Translations under genes and position numbers: made by a program
The notes under the pieces: model-generated
Database searches by the model: none
Seen by the model: only the letters and a program-made list of their open reading frames with translations
What the model was told of the DNA's origin: nothing
Shown here: positions 43,126 through 51,880 of the stretch, piece by piece
How positions within the stretch are numbered: position 1 is the first letter of the stretch
How the letters are laid out: each line of letters opens with the position of its first letter
Origin: CAVDHB01 sp963608705
GTDB lineage: Bacteria > Bacteroidota > Bacteroidia > Bacteroidales > Bacteroidaceae
NCBI GenBank assembly: GCA_963608705.1
Contig: CAVDHB010000027.1
Span: forward strand, 133,176-197,175
DNA: 64,000 nt
Direction: 5' to 3'

Positions 43126-43785
43126 TTATATTTTGTTTGCTGTAATCACTGATAGATAGTCCTCGTAATGGAAACGGGTATAGTCGGGGATAATCACATC
43201 GGCCTTTCCTTTCAGGGACTCCGCCGGATTGGTGGTGGCCAGTCCCACGACTTTCATCCCCGCACTTTTTCCGGCCTGGATGCCCATGAAACTGTCCTCG
43301 AAGACCACACAGTCGGTCACGGGAAGCTTGAAAGTCCTCGCTCCGAGAAGATAGCAGTCGGGATCTGGCTTGGACTTCTTGAAATCCTCCGCCGTGAAAA
43401 TGCGGTCGAACAGCTTCTGGAAGTCGGGCAACCGCCGGTACACGCCCGCCATTTTCACACGGTTGGAGCTTGTCACCACCGCCGTGTACACTCCCTGCGC
43501 ATTAAGTTCCCGCACAAAACGGGGGAAGTCTTTCACCCAAGGCAAAGGCATATTAGCCTCGAACTCGTCTATATCCTTTACAATCATCTTCCGCACGTCG
43601 TCAGAAGGGAAGTACTGTTCGAAAATCTGCTTCAGTGTCGTGCCTTTGATTCGGAAGCAGAGGTCAGGTATGTCGGGACGGTACTTGTCCCCTATCCCTT
43701 TCCAGAATTTCGTGTACTCCGGTTCCGTGTCGAAGACCACTCCGTCCAAATCGAACAACGCGGCCTTGTTTCTTGCCTTATCCAT
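43126..43785 (-). CDS. HAD-superfamily phosphatase/phosphoglucomutase-like
   Basis: The 219-residue protein is a subfamily I HAD hydrolase with a helical cap. Motif I is FDLDGVVFDTE (nucleophile and acid aspartates), motif II VVTSSN, motif III KKSKPDPDCY and motif IV VVFEDSFMG. The LDGVVFDTEP form resembles beta-phosphoglucomutase and sugar-phosphate phosphatases. Substrate cannot be told. It is the first gene of the minus-strand operon and divergent from the DUF5686 gene; a TATATTTA near its start is a weak promoter candidate. Confidence 0.85.
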   Translation of the reverse strand: MDKARNKAALFDLDGVVFDTEPEYTKFWKGIGDKYRPDIPDLCFRIKGTTLKQIFEQYFPSDDVRKMIVKDIDEFEANMPLPWVKDFPRFVRELNAQGVYTAVVTSSNRVKMAGVYRRLPDFQKLFDRIFTAEDFKKSKPDPDCYLLGARTFKLPVTDCVVFEDSFMGIQAGKSAGMKVVGLATTNPAESLKGKADVIIPDYTRFHYEDYLSVITANKI

Positions 43786-43849
43786 AAACTGAACTTTTAA
43801 ATATACCTAATATAGTGACGCGAAAGTAACCAAAAATCACCGAATATGC

Positions 43850-43858
43850 TAACTTTGC
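43850..43858 (+). promoter_or_regulatory. -7 element touching the DUF5686 start (possible leaderless mRNA)
   Basis: TAACTTTGC matches TAnnTTTG. The A of the DUF5686 ATG (43863) is 6 nt after the last G of the box, about where transcription should begin. Confidence 0.5.
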
Positions 43859-43862
43859 GAGG

Positions 43863-46049
43863 ATGAAAAGACGGAGTTTTATATCTATTTTGGTTTTCGC
43901 CGTGCTGTGCGCGGCCTTTTACTCCCCTGCCGCTTTCGCCCGTCAGAGACACAATCCGCTCACGGATTCCCTGTTGCGCAAGGCGTTCAGACAGGGGAAA
44001 GAGGCCACGGCTGACATCAAGGACTACCGCGCCTCGCTGTACGTGCGCTGCCGCATGAACGTGAAGAAGCAGAATGCGCTTATCCGTCTGGTGCCTTCCA
44101 TGTTCCGTTTCCAAAAAGGGATGAGCCACTACATCGCCGAGACGAACAACGAGCTACACTATACCGCCCCGAACATCTACGACCGCAAAATCAACGAGAT
44201 AACCGGCACGTTCCCCCACCTGAAATCACAGCCTGACATCTTCACAGACTATTTCTACGTGAACCTCTACTCCACCACCCTCCTGCAAGACCGTCTGCTT
44301 TCCCCCTTGGCTCCCGAGAACGCCTCTTACTACCGCTATCAACTGGACGACTACGCCTCGCTGAACGACTCGGTGTACAAGATTCTGTTCCGTCCCAAAA
44401 GCCACAACACCCAGCTGGTCAGAGGCGAGATGACCGTCGGCAAGCACAGCGGTGTCTTGCGGAGCATCACGATGGAAGGCTCTTACGAGCTGCTTCATTT
44501 CAGTCTGTACATCCGCATGGGACGTGAGGGAATCCGTGCGTTCCTTCCCGAACGGTACAACGCCACGCTGGAGTTCCGCTTCTGCGGCAACAGGATAGGC
44601 GGCTCTTATCTGGCCGTACTTTCCTATGACAGCATCCAGACAGGTTATCTGCGGGAGAAACCCCGTCTGGAAAAGAGGTTGGACCTGACCCAGTCTTACC
44701 GTCTTTCCTCCGACAACTCCCGTTTCTTCCGCACGGCCCGCCAGTTCTCCCCCTATCGTAAAAGCCCGCTGGAAGCGGTCGATTCCATGATATACATCCA
44801 AGCGAAACAGTTCAACGACTCCGCCGACCTGGCGGCGGTGAGCTTGGCCATGAAACCTCCCAAACGGCGTTTGCAGTGGGGCAAAATCGGAGAGATGATG
44901 CTTTCGAGCCACAGGTTCAACATGAGCAAGTCGGCTTATATGAGAGTCTCCCCCATTCTGAACCCGGTCTTGCTGAGTTACAACACTAGCTACGGCTATT
45001 CTTACAGAGCGGACTTCCCGTTCAGCTACCAAATGAAAAAGGGACGTTCCCTGTGGTTCGCTCCACGCATCGGCTACAACTTCTCGCAGAGCCAGTTCTA
45101 CTGGCAAGTGGGATTAAGATGGAACTACCTTCCCAAGCGATTGGGGTATATTGATTTCAAGATGGGAAACGGAGAGCGAATCTACAACAGCTCTGTGCTG
45201 GACAAGCTGAAGTCCATGTCCACACACAACGCTCAGATTGATTTCTCCAAACTGAACCTTGAGTATTTCAACGACCTGACATGGGACTTCTCGCACCGGA
45301 TAGAACTGTTCAACGGCTTGCGGGTCGATGTGGGTTTGAGCTATCACCGGCGCACGCCTTTCGAAAAGTCTGACATTGGCTATGAATTCGACTCGCCTTT
45401 CGGGCAGGCCGCCATCAAGACGATTTACGTCTCCTTGGCACCCCGCATACACATAGCCTTCACTCCTGGGCAATATTACTATATCCAGAACTGGAACAAG
45501 GTGAATGTGCGCTCCAAGTTCCCCACCTTTTCCGTAGACTGGGAAAAAGGCTTGAAAGGCATGTTCGGCAGTTCGCTGAACTACGAGCGCATCGAGTTCG
45601 AGCTGTTCCACAAGGTTCGTGTGAAGTCTCTCCGCTCTTTCACCTACCGTGCGGGATACGGGCAGTTCCTGAAACAGACGGACATATTCTTCGTGGATTA
45701 CCGCAACTTGACCCGTTATTCGCTGCCCTACGGGTGGGAGGACGAAATAGGCGGCTTGTTCCAGCTACTCGACCGGCACTGGTATAACTCCTCCACCTAT
45801 TATATAAGGGGTAATCTCATTTACGAGTCACCCATGATGATGCTGACCCGTGTGTCCGGTCTCACCCGCTTCATCCAGCAGGAGAGGTTGTATTTCAACA
45901 TTCTTCAGATGAAGCAGCTCCGTCCCTATTGGGAGATTGGCTACGGTTTCGGCACCCACGTATTCGACTTCGGCTTCTTTGTCAACAACATCAACGGCAA
46001 ATTCAACACACTCGGCTGTAAATTCACCTTCGAGCTGTTCAACAAGTAG
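43863..46049 (+). CDS. DUF5686 outer-membrane-associated protein
   Basis: The 728-residue protein has a signal peptide (ending near AFA, residue 26) and matches DUF5686, a Bacteroidetes family that usually carries a carboxypeptidase-like N-terminal domain; this copy lacks it and begins directly with the core (KDYRASLYVRCRMNVKK). The second half is rich in alternating aromatic strands (YNFSQSQFYWQVGLRWNYL, FDFGFFVNNIN) and ends with an aromatic-rich strand before LFNK, consistent with an outer-membrane beta-barrel. Function is unknown. It is transcribed alone, divergent from the HAD operon, and followed by two palindromic repeats. Confidence 0.8.
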   Translation: MKRRSFISILVFAVLCAAFYSPAAFARQRHNPLTDSLLRKAFRQGKEATADIKDYRASLYVRCRMNVKKQNALIRLVPSMFRFQKGMSHYIAETNNELHYTAPNIYDRKINEITGTFPHLKSQPDIFTDYFYVNLYSTTLLQDRLLSPLAPENASYYRYQLDDYASLNDSVYKILFRPKSHNTQLVRGEMTVGKHSGVLRSITMEGSYELLHFSLYIRMGREGIRAFLPERYNATLEFRFCGNRIGGSYLAVLSYDSIQTGYLREKPRLEKRLDLTQSYRLSSDNSRFFRTARQFSPYRKSPLEAVDSMIYIQAKQFNDSADLAAVSLAMKPPKRRLQWGKIGEMMLSSHRFNMSKSAYMRVSPILNPVLLSYNTSYGYSYRADFPFSYQMKKGRSLWFAPRIGYNFSQSQFYWQVGLRWNYLPKRLGYIDFKMGNGERIYNSSVLDKLKSMSTHNAQIDFSKLNLEYFNDLTWDFSHRIELFNGLRVDVGLSYHRRTPFEKSDIGYEFDSPFGQAAIKTIYVSLAPRIHIAFTPGQYYYIQNWNKVNVRSKFPTFSVDWEKGLKGMFGSSLNYERIEFELFHKVRVKSLRSFTYRAGYGQFLKQTDIFFVDYRNLTRYSLPYGWEDEIGGLFQLLDRHWYNSSTYYIRGNLIYESPMMMLTRVSGLTRFIQQERLYFNILQMKQLRPYWEIGYGFGTHVFDFGFFVNNINGKFNTLGCKFTFELFNK

Positions 46050-46091
46050 GAGGGGAATCACAAGAGACACCATATGGTTTCACTCCCAGTA

Positions 46092-46113
46092 GAGACGCGA
46101 TTCATCGCGTCTC
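46092..46113. repeat. Dispersed 22-bp palindrome, copy C
   Basis: Arms GAGACGCGAT and ATCGCGTCTC around TC. A lone half-copy (ATTGCGTCTC) follows at 46126-46135. Confidence 0.85.
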
Positions 46114-46208
46114 GGTTTGTGATTTATTGCGTCTCAGTCTACCACTTATACAAATTTGATTTACAGCGTGTTGATTCATTCTTTCATTATGATCTGCTAT
46201 CACAGACG

Positions 46209-46230
46209 GAGACGCGATGAATTGCGTCTC
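46209..46230. repeat. Dispersed 22-bp palindrome, copy D
   Basis: Arms GAGACGCGAT and ATTGCGTCTC around GA; the single mismatch is a G-T (G-U in RNA) pair. It lies in the gap between the convergent DUF5686 and lipoprotein genes, 40 bp from the lipoprotein stop. Confidence 0.85.
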
Positions 46231-46270
46231 TACTTTTATATGATGTGTGTTCTTGTAAATTGCAAATCCC

Positions 46271-46765
46271 TTAATGCTGATAGTCCTTTTTAGTCAGCAC
46301 GAAGTGCATCACCTCTTTTCCGCTCTTCTTGGAATAATACACATACTCGAAACCAAAGCCACGGTCTTTATAAGGCTTCAAGTCCACAGACCCCGCTACG
46401 GCCTTCACTAATTCTTTCTTGAAATTCTGCCGAGCGGCCTCATAGAGTTTCGGCGTGTCATACTGGTCGGAGAGCGTATAATAATACACGAACCGCCTTT
46501 CTTTCACTTGCTTGGAAGCGTCGGAAAACACACGTTCCCATTTGCTCTGGGGCAAGATGACCGGAATCCCCTCCTTGTCCGCCATTTGATACGCCATGCT
46601 GTCCAAAGTCATGGTTTGGCTTTGGGGAATCTTTTGCGGACACTGTTTCACCGTAAACTCTTTTGCCTCTCGCTCACAACGCTCGTCAAAGTTCTCGTGA
46701 CAAGCACTGAAAAGCAACGCTACTCCACATAACGGGAGCATTCCATTAGTAATGTATCGTCTCAT
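46271..46765 (-). CDS. Small lipoprotein of unknown function
   Basis: The 164-residue protein has a type II signal peptide with lipobox LFSAC (Cys near residue 22). The mature part is charged, with VYYSKKSG and YYYTLSDQYDTPKLYEAAR; it looks like a conserved Bacteroidales hypothetical lipoprotein, but I know no family name. Its start overlaps the acyltransferase stop by 20 bp, so they are co-transcribed. An ATG eight codons in would avoid the overlap but lose the basic n-region (MRRY), so I keep the longer start. Confidence 0.75.
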   Translation of the reverse strand: MRRYITNGMLPLCGVALLFSACHENFDERCEREAKEFTVKQCPQKIPQSQTMTLDSMAYQMADKEGIPVILPQSKWERVFSDASKQVKERRFVYYYTLSDQYDTPKLYEAARQNFKKELVKAVAGSVDLKPYKDRGFGFEYVYYSKKSGKEVMHFVLTKKDYQH

Positions 46766-47918
46766 GCTTAAAGCTGTTTCTTATTTTTCTGTACAGATAA
46801 ATGCCAGCCAACGGAAGTCCCACTCCCGCCACTGTATAGACAATCCAGAAATAATCGTCCGTATGTTCATGAATTACAGGATAATACCCCATTCGGTCAT
46901 AAGGCAGTCCGTAATACACTATTTTCAACAAGTTCACTAATTTGAACGTGAGGAAATGAAAGACAAACACATACAGGGTGTTGTTCCCGCAATAGACCAG
47001 AAAACGCCGCAGCAGTGTTTCATATCTTCCTATCCACCCCGACAGGCGATAGACCAGAAGACTGCCGCACACTGCGGGTGGTATGACGCCCCATACCTGT
47101 AAGACAGAGGCCGCCTTGTAAGGCATGCCGAAAGGCAACCGCCACCACAGCACCCATGCCGCTACCACGAAAGCGCACAATATCATCTCCCCTGTCACTT
47201 TCCACCGTAAGGAGGAAGCGTCTTTCTCCATGAAAAGGGAAAGCCCCGCCTTGGGTTCATAATAACGATACAGAAAGCCAAGACTGAAAAAGAAGAGTCC
47301 CATCAAATCCCGGTGTCCTCCCTGGGCCAGTCCTGTGATGTTGAAACCTAAAGTCACCTTCAATGTGGCAAGCAGCAAGGCCAACAAAGCGATTCCCCAC
47401 GTAAGAACCGTGATTTTACAAGGCTTGCCCTTCCAACGCGCCGGGCATCTGCTGTCGCCCCACGCATACAAAAGCAGAAAGGCGACACTGGCCACCAACA
47501 ACGCACGAAAGAACCAGAACGCGCCTCCCATGCACACTTCGTAGCCCGACATATTGGAGAGGACGCTCACCGCATTCTGCACTCCCTGCCGCCATGTGTA
47601 AGGATGAAGCAAGCCTCCCGCCGCATTCCCGTACCGCTCATTCATGACTCCACAATGGAACCACACGTTGTTCAGCAGCAAGAACACGAAACTCCATTTC
47701 ACAAAAGGGATGTACAGCCCCTTGAAACGACGGCGTATGAACTCCCCCTTGCGGGAAAGATACTTCAGATTAAAGAAATAGCCGGCAGTCAGAAAGAACA
47801 AGGGCATGTGAAACGCATAGAGCATCCCTGAGCCAGGCATTCCGCAATGCCCCAGCACCACACAAATAATGGCGATACCCTTTGCGATGGAAATAGTGTC
47901 GTTTCTCTTTTGAGGCAT
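46746..47918 (-). CDS. Membrane acyltransferase (acyltransferase 3 family)
   Basis: This 390-residue polytopic protein (about 10 membrane segments) belongs to the acyltransferase 3 family (PF01757). The N-terminus shows the usual start ISIAKGIAIICVVLGHCG with the conserved histidine, followed by FHMPLFFLTAGYFF and the RRRFKGLYIPFVKW loop. Such enzymes O-acetylate or succinylate extracellular polysaccharides, lipid A sugars or peptidoglycan from the inner membrane. It lies 16 bp after mtgA, in an envelope-gene operon with the lipoprotein downstream. Confidence 0.85.
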   Translation of the reverse strand: MPQKRNDTISIAKGIAIICVVLGHCGMPGSGMLYAFHMPLFFLTAGYFFNLKYLSRKGEFIRRRFKGLYIPFVKWSFVFLLLNNVWFHCGVMNERYGNAAGGLLHPYTWRQGVQNAVSVLSNMSGYEVCMGGAFWFFRALLVASVAFLLLYAWGDSRCPARWKGKPCKITVLTWGIALLALLLATLKVTLGFNITGLAQGGHRDLMGLFFFSLGFLYRYYEPKAGLSLFMEKDASSLRWKVTGEMILCAFVVAAWVLWWRLPFGMPYKAASVLQVWGVIPPAVCGSLLVYRLSGWIGRYETLLRRFLVYCGNNTLYVFVFHFLTFKLVNLLKIVYYGLPYDRMGYYPVIHEHTDDYFWIVYTVAGVGLPLAGIYLYRKIRNSFKHETIHY

Positions 47919-47934
47919 GGTGTCTGCTCGTTAT

Positions 47935-48639
47935 TCAAGGACGGAACACATCCACATGACGCATCTGCCGCTCAATCTCATGTTGTCTTTTACGCACATA
48001 AGAAGAAGGGGAGGCAGAGTCAAACCGCAATGGATTGGGAAGTGTGGCGGCTATCAGCGCACATTGTGCGCGAGTAAGCTCTCCCGCTGTACGGCTGAAA
48101 TTCTGTTCGGCCACAGCTTCGGCTCCGTAAATGCCGTTCCCCATCTCAATGGAATTAAGGTACACCTCCATGATGCGTTCCTTGCCCCAGATAAACTCAA
48201 TCAATACCGTAAAGTAAGCCTCGAATCCCTTGCGCACCCATGAGGAAGTCGGCCACAGGAACACATTTTTCGCAGTCTGCTGACTGATGGTGGAGCCACC
48301 TCCACCTCCTTCCCCTTTGATATGCTCAATGGCGGCATTCTGGATGGCGTTCAGGTCAAAGCCATGGTGCATGAGGAATTTCTGGTCTTCGCTCGCAATG
48401 ACCGCCACGGGCATATAAGGCGACATATTCTCCAACGGCACCCAGTGATGTTTCCATTTCATGTGCTCGCCATGTCCCAGTTGTTGCACACAGCGAATCA
48501 CCATCAAGGGAGTCACATAGACAGGCACGACCTTGTAAACCAGCACTGCGCCTATACTGGAGATGAAAAACAGCGCCACGATGGCCCCTAAGAACTTGGA
48601 CACGCATCCCCATGTAAATTTACCTAAGATTCCACTCAT
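47935..48639 (-). CDS. mtgA: Monofunctional peptidoglycan glycosyltransferase MtgA
   Basis: MtgA polymerises lipid II into glycan strands. The 234-residue protein has one N-terminal membrane helix (about 15-38) and a GT51 domain. The catalytic glutamate lies in VIASEDQKFLMHHGFD, followed by GGGGGSTISQQTAKNVFLW and the second glutamate in KERIMEVYLNSIEMGNGIYGA (motif III). There is no transpeptidase domain, which is what separates it from class A PBPs. Upstream lies a hairpin that terminates the OmpA gene on the same strand, so this operon likely has its own promoter. Confidence 0.93.
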   Translation of the reverse strand: MSGILGKFTWGCVSKFLGAIVALFFISSIGAVLVYKVVPVYVTPLMVIRCVQQLGHGEHMKWKHHWVPLENMSPYMPVAVIASEDQKFLMHHGFDLNAIQNAAIEHIKGEGGGGGSTISQQTAKNVFLWPTSSWVRKGFEAYFTVLIEFIWGKERIMEVYLNSIEMGNGIYGAEAVAEQNFSRTAGELTRAQCALIAATLPNPLRFDSASPSSYVRKRQHEIERQMRHVDVFRP

Positions 48640-48661
48640 TGATTATTCTTGAATAAACGAA

Positions 48662-48700
48662 TGTCCTGAAGAATTCCTCTCATAAGGACTCTTCAGGACA
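48662..48700. terminator. Terminator between the OmpA lipoprotein gene and mtgA
   Basis: TGTCCTGAAGA (48662-48672) and its exact complement (48690-48700) form an 11-bp stem with a 17-nt loop. Confidence 0.7.
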
Positions 48701-48709
48701 CACATAGCT

Positions 48710-49423
48710 TTATTGCAAAGTACCTTGGTTGGCTTTGTCTATCATTTCTTGTGAAGCGTACAGATAAATCTCCACACGACGATTCTGCTGCTGACCTTGC
48801 GCTGTGCTGTTGTCAGCTACCGGGCTGCTTTCGCCAAAACCTTCCACCGACTTAATCTGCGCGGTAGTCACTCCGCATTGACGAAGATAATTGCTCACCG
48901 CCTGCGCTCTTTGCTGGGAAAGGTTCAAGTTCTTCTGCTGGCTTTCCTGCGCCGTGCTGCCCTTCCAAGGCTGGTTGTCCGTATAGCCCTGGATAGCCAC
49001 GTCCGCATCCGTATTCTTCAGCAGCACATTGTTTGCAAAACGGCTTAAAGAACTCTGAGCGGACGAGCTCAAATCAGACTTTCCTGTATTGAAAAGGATG
49101 CCGGAATCAAAGGTCACTTTCACGGATGAAAGTCCGTTCTTGTCCTTCACCTCCTCCACTTTCGCATCCGGCAGTTGTGCCGCAGCCTGCTTCTTCACCT
49201 TGTCCATCTTACGACCGATAAGCACACCCGCAGTCGTACCGACTGCCGTGCCTATCACGGCGCCCACGGCTTTATTTCCGGCCAGATGCCCGATCAAGGT
49301 TCCCAAAGCGGCACCACCTCCGGCGCCAATCAACCCGCCTTTCGCTGTGTTGCTCATACCGCAGCTTGACAACAAGATGCCTCCACACAGCACGGCTGTC
49401 ATAAAGTTCGTTTTGTTCATCAT
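48710..49423 (-). CDS. OmpA-family lipoprotein with glycine zipper
   Basis: The 237-residue protein (236 if the second of two adjacent ATGs is used) has lipobox LLSSC (Cys near 21), then a glycine-zipper segment (GGLIGAGGGAALGTLIGHLAG, about 29-70) likely inserted in or lying on a membrane. Its C-terminal OmpA domain binds peptidoglycan: LFNTGKSDLSSSAQ, QGYTDNQPW, NLSQQRAQAVSNYL and the NRRVEI signature. It resembles YiaD/Pal-like anchors of the outer membrane to the wall. It is transcribed alone between two envelope genes. Confidence 0.9.
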   Translation of the reverse strand: MMNKTNFMTAVLCGGILLSSCGMSNTAKGGLIGAGGGAALGTLIGHLAGNKAVGAVIGTAVGTTAGVLIGRKMDKVKKQAAAQLPDAKVEEVKDKNGLSSVKVTFDSGILFNTGKSDLSSSAQSSLSRFANNVLLKNTDADVAIQGYTDNQPWKGSTAQESQQKNLNLSQQRAQAVSNYLRQCGVTTAQIKSVEGFGESSPVADNSTAQGQQQNRRVEIYLYASQEMIDKANQGTLQ

Positions 49424-49502
49424 TTGTTTAGTTTTTGTGTGTTACTTCACCGCGAATATAGTGATTTATTTCTAAAGAATCACTTTTCGCCTGTATTATC
49501 TT

Positions 49503-50699
49503 TCATCTACGCATGAAATCACGTCTGTCCATACTGCGGTACTTGAGATAAAACAGCATATTACGCAAAGGGATGCTCAACTCATACCACAACAGAGACA
49601 AGCCATAAGACGGAGTTCCGAAATAACGGGTTACCCGACGGAACATCGTGATTTTCATGACCTGCCATCCGACGAATAACAATCCCAACAAGGCGACTAA
49701 TCCCCACTGGCTGTATTGTATAGCAGGTATTATATTGACATTCAAGTAGAATGCGATAGCAAGGCCAAACGCTCCCCATGCGAGATAATTCACAAAGCTG
49801 TTCCATTTATACAAGGCGAACGCATTGAAACGATGCTTGAAGTGTCGGCATGTCTCCCTGTAGAATACCTTGTCTTCCTTCCACAGACGGTGTGGCTCAG
49901 GTACGGCCTGCACCACAAAACTGTCGGGAGACAGCTCCACTCTCGTGCCCTCTTTGTACTCCGCGTAATTGTTCACGAACAACTCACTGGAGCCTTTCAG
50001 CAAATCCAAGTGATTGGAGAAGCCCTTCTTGGAAAGGAAGAACGACTTCCTGTATGCCAGATTACATCCCGTAGCTTCCACCGCCCTGTATGCATACGCC
50101 TGCCGAAGACGGTACATCTGCGTATAGAGACGGTCGAAGATGATCTTGCGACAGAAACGGGAGCAGTCCTCGTCAAACGCGTAATTGGCATAGCCTATCA
50201 CTATGTTAGTGTCCGCCGTGAAGTTGCGGGAAAGTGACTTCAGCCAGTTCTCACTCGCCGGCACACAGTTCGCCTCCGTAAATACCAGCCACTCATTCTT
50301 CGCAGCCCTCACAGCCAAAGTCAACGCCAACTTCTTATGGCTCATATATTTGGCGTTCTCCGGAGTGAAAGTGTGATAGAGGTTTTTATATTTCCGCTCC
50401 AACAGGGTCAATACATCCTCCGTATCGTCTGTGGAAGCGTCATTCACCACGACAACCTCAAAGTTGCTGTAATGCTGTTCCAATATCAACGGAAGGTTTC
50501 GTTTAAGATGTTCCGCCATATTGTGCGCTGTGATAATCACAGATACAGGCTCCTCGGACAGCTCCTCGCCGTATTCCGCTGAATGAGCGATACGGCACAG
50601 CCCTGTATAAACCAGATAAACACCCATATTAAGCAATGGAACCAGACAAAGCACGCCCAATCCCAACGCTATGTAAAGGAGAGGAATATTACAATCCAT
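49503..50699 (-). CDS. Membrane-anchored family 2 glycosyltransferase
   Basis: The 398-residue protein has an N-terminal membrane segment (about 7-30), a GT2 catalytic domain and two C-terminal segments (about 305-345). The catalytic part shows VSVIITAHNMAEHLKRNLP, VVVNDASTDDTED (UDP-binding Asp), an FTEANCVPAS segment replacing the usual DxD with EAN, and later RLWKEDKVFYR in place of Q/RxxRW. It resembles processive polysaccharide synthases but the altered DxD makes exact activity uncertain. It lies 10 bp after lysA and may be co-transcribed with the lysine genes. Confidence 0.82.
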   Translation of the reverse strand: MDCNIPLLYIALGLGVLCLVPLLNMGVYLVYTGLCRIAHSAEYGEELSEEPVSVIITAHNMAEHLKRNLPLILEQHYSNFEVVVVNDASTDDTEDVLTLLERKYKNLYHTFTPENAKYMSHKKLALTLAVRAAKNEWLVFTEANCVPASENWLKSLSRNFTADTNIVIGYANYAFDEDCSRFCRKIIFDRLYTQMYRLRQAYAYRAVEATGCNLAYRKSFFLSKKGFSNHLDLLKGSSELFVNNYAEYKEGTRVELSPDSFVVQAVPEPHRLWKEDKVFYRETCRHFKHRFNAFALYKWNSFVNYLAWGAFGLAIAFYLNVNIIPAIQYSQWGLVALLGLLFVGWQVMKITMFRRVTRYFGTPSYGLSLLWYELSIPLRNMLFYLKYRSMDRRDFMRR

Positions 50700-50709
50700 T
50701 CTAATTCAT

Positions 50710-51870
50710 TTAAGAGAGTTCTTCCGTCGTATAGGAAGCGGGCAAGGCACGGCAGTTGTACTGGGACGCCATAATCTCGCCATACGCTCCCGCACTCCGG
50801 AAAGCTATCAAATCGCCTCTGCGAGTGGATGACAACGGATAATCCTTGGCGAAGACATCGCTGGACTCGCAAATAGGTCCCACGATGTCATACTTCTCCA
50901 TCGTCCCTTCACTTGTCAGATTCTCCATTTTATGCACCGCATGATAGAAGGCCGGACGTATCAATTCAGTGAACCCCGCGTCCACAATGGCGAATTTCTT
51001 CACCACGCCCTGTTTCACATAGAGCACACGAGACACCATTGTCCCGCACTGCCCCACTACAGCTCTGCCTAATTCGAAATGCAGCTGCTGTCCGGGACGC
51101 AAGCGCAAGTGCTTATGGTAAGTCTCAAAGTAGCCCTTGAAATCAGGAACCAGATGCGCTTCGGGATTCACATAGTCAATGCCTAAACCTCCTCCCACGT
51201 TGATATTAGGGAAGAATACGCCTTTCTGCTCAAACTTCGTCTCCAGTTCTTCGATTCTCTCGCATAAAGCGACAAAGTCGCCATACTCCAATATCTGAGA
51301 ACCGATATGGAAATGCAATCCCTCGAAATGGATATGCGGCAAGGTCAAGGCAAGATTGATGACATCCTCTATATCACGCATAGCGATGCCGAACTTGTTC
51401 TCGGCCATCCCCGTGGTGATTTCCTTTATCGTATGCGCGCCTACCTCCGGGTTCACACGGAAGCAGACATGTGCGGTCTTTCCGGCTTTCTCCGCCAGTT
51501 CGTTGATGACTTCAAGCTCTGGCACAGACTCGACATTGAAACAGAATATGCCCGCGTTCAAGCCCAGCTCTATTTCCCAGTCGGCCTTTCCCACTCCCGC
51601 AAACACAATCTTCTCCGCCGGGATACCCGCTTTCAAAGCAGCCAAGATTTCTCCGCCGCTCACGCAGTCGGCTCCCAGCCCCTTCTCCTTTATAATAGCC
51701 AGGATCTTGGGGTTGGTGTTCGCCTTTACCGCATAATGTACATTGAAATTTCCATACTTGGCCGTCTCCTTGTTAATTTCATCTATCGTGCGACGGAGCA
51801 AGTCCGTGTCGTAATAATAGAACGGGGTCGGCAGTTCATTGAATTTAGCGGTAGGAAATTTATTTTCCAT
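50710..51870 (-). CDS. lysA: Diaminopimelate decarboxylase
   Basis: LysA makes L-lysine from meso-diaminopimelate with PLP. The start at MENKFPTAKF gives 386 residues; the frame extension to 51912 runs into lysC and is unlikely. PLP lysine lies in HYAVKANTNPKILA (K near 49), with HFHIGSQI, NVGGGLGIDY, ELGRAVVGQCG and the active-site cysteine in GPICESSDVFAKD. It follows lysC by 10 bp, giving a lysine pair behind the histidine genes. Confidence 0.95.
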   Translation of the reverse strand: MENKFPTAKFNELPTPFYYYDTDLLRRTIDEINKETAKYGNFNVHYAVKANTNPKILAIIKEKGLGADCVSGGEILAALKAGIPAEKIVFAGVGKADWEIELGLNAGIFCFNVESVPELEVINELAEKAGKTAHVCFRVNPEVGAHTIKEITTGMAENKFGIAMRDIEDVINLALTLPHIHFEGLHFHIGSQILEYGDFVALCERIEELETKFEQKGVFFPNINVGGGLGIDYVNPEAHLVPDFKGYFETYHKHLRLRPGQQLHFELGRAVVGQCGTMVSRVLYVKQGVVKKFAIVDAGFTELIRPAFYHAVHKMENLTSEGTMEKYDIVGPICESSDVFAKDYPLSSTRRGDLIAFRSAGAYGEIMASQYNCRALPASYTTEELS

Positions 51871-51880
51871 GGAAGTCTCT

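Noticed and set aside
44226..45611. Long minus-strand frames inside the DUF5686 gene
   Set aside because: Antisense to a conserved gene; no signal, domain or ribosome-binding site.
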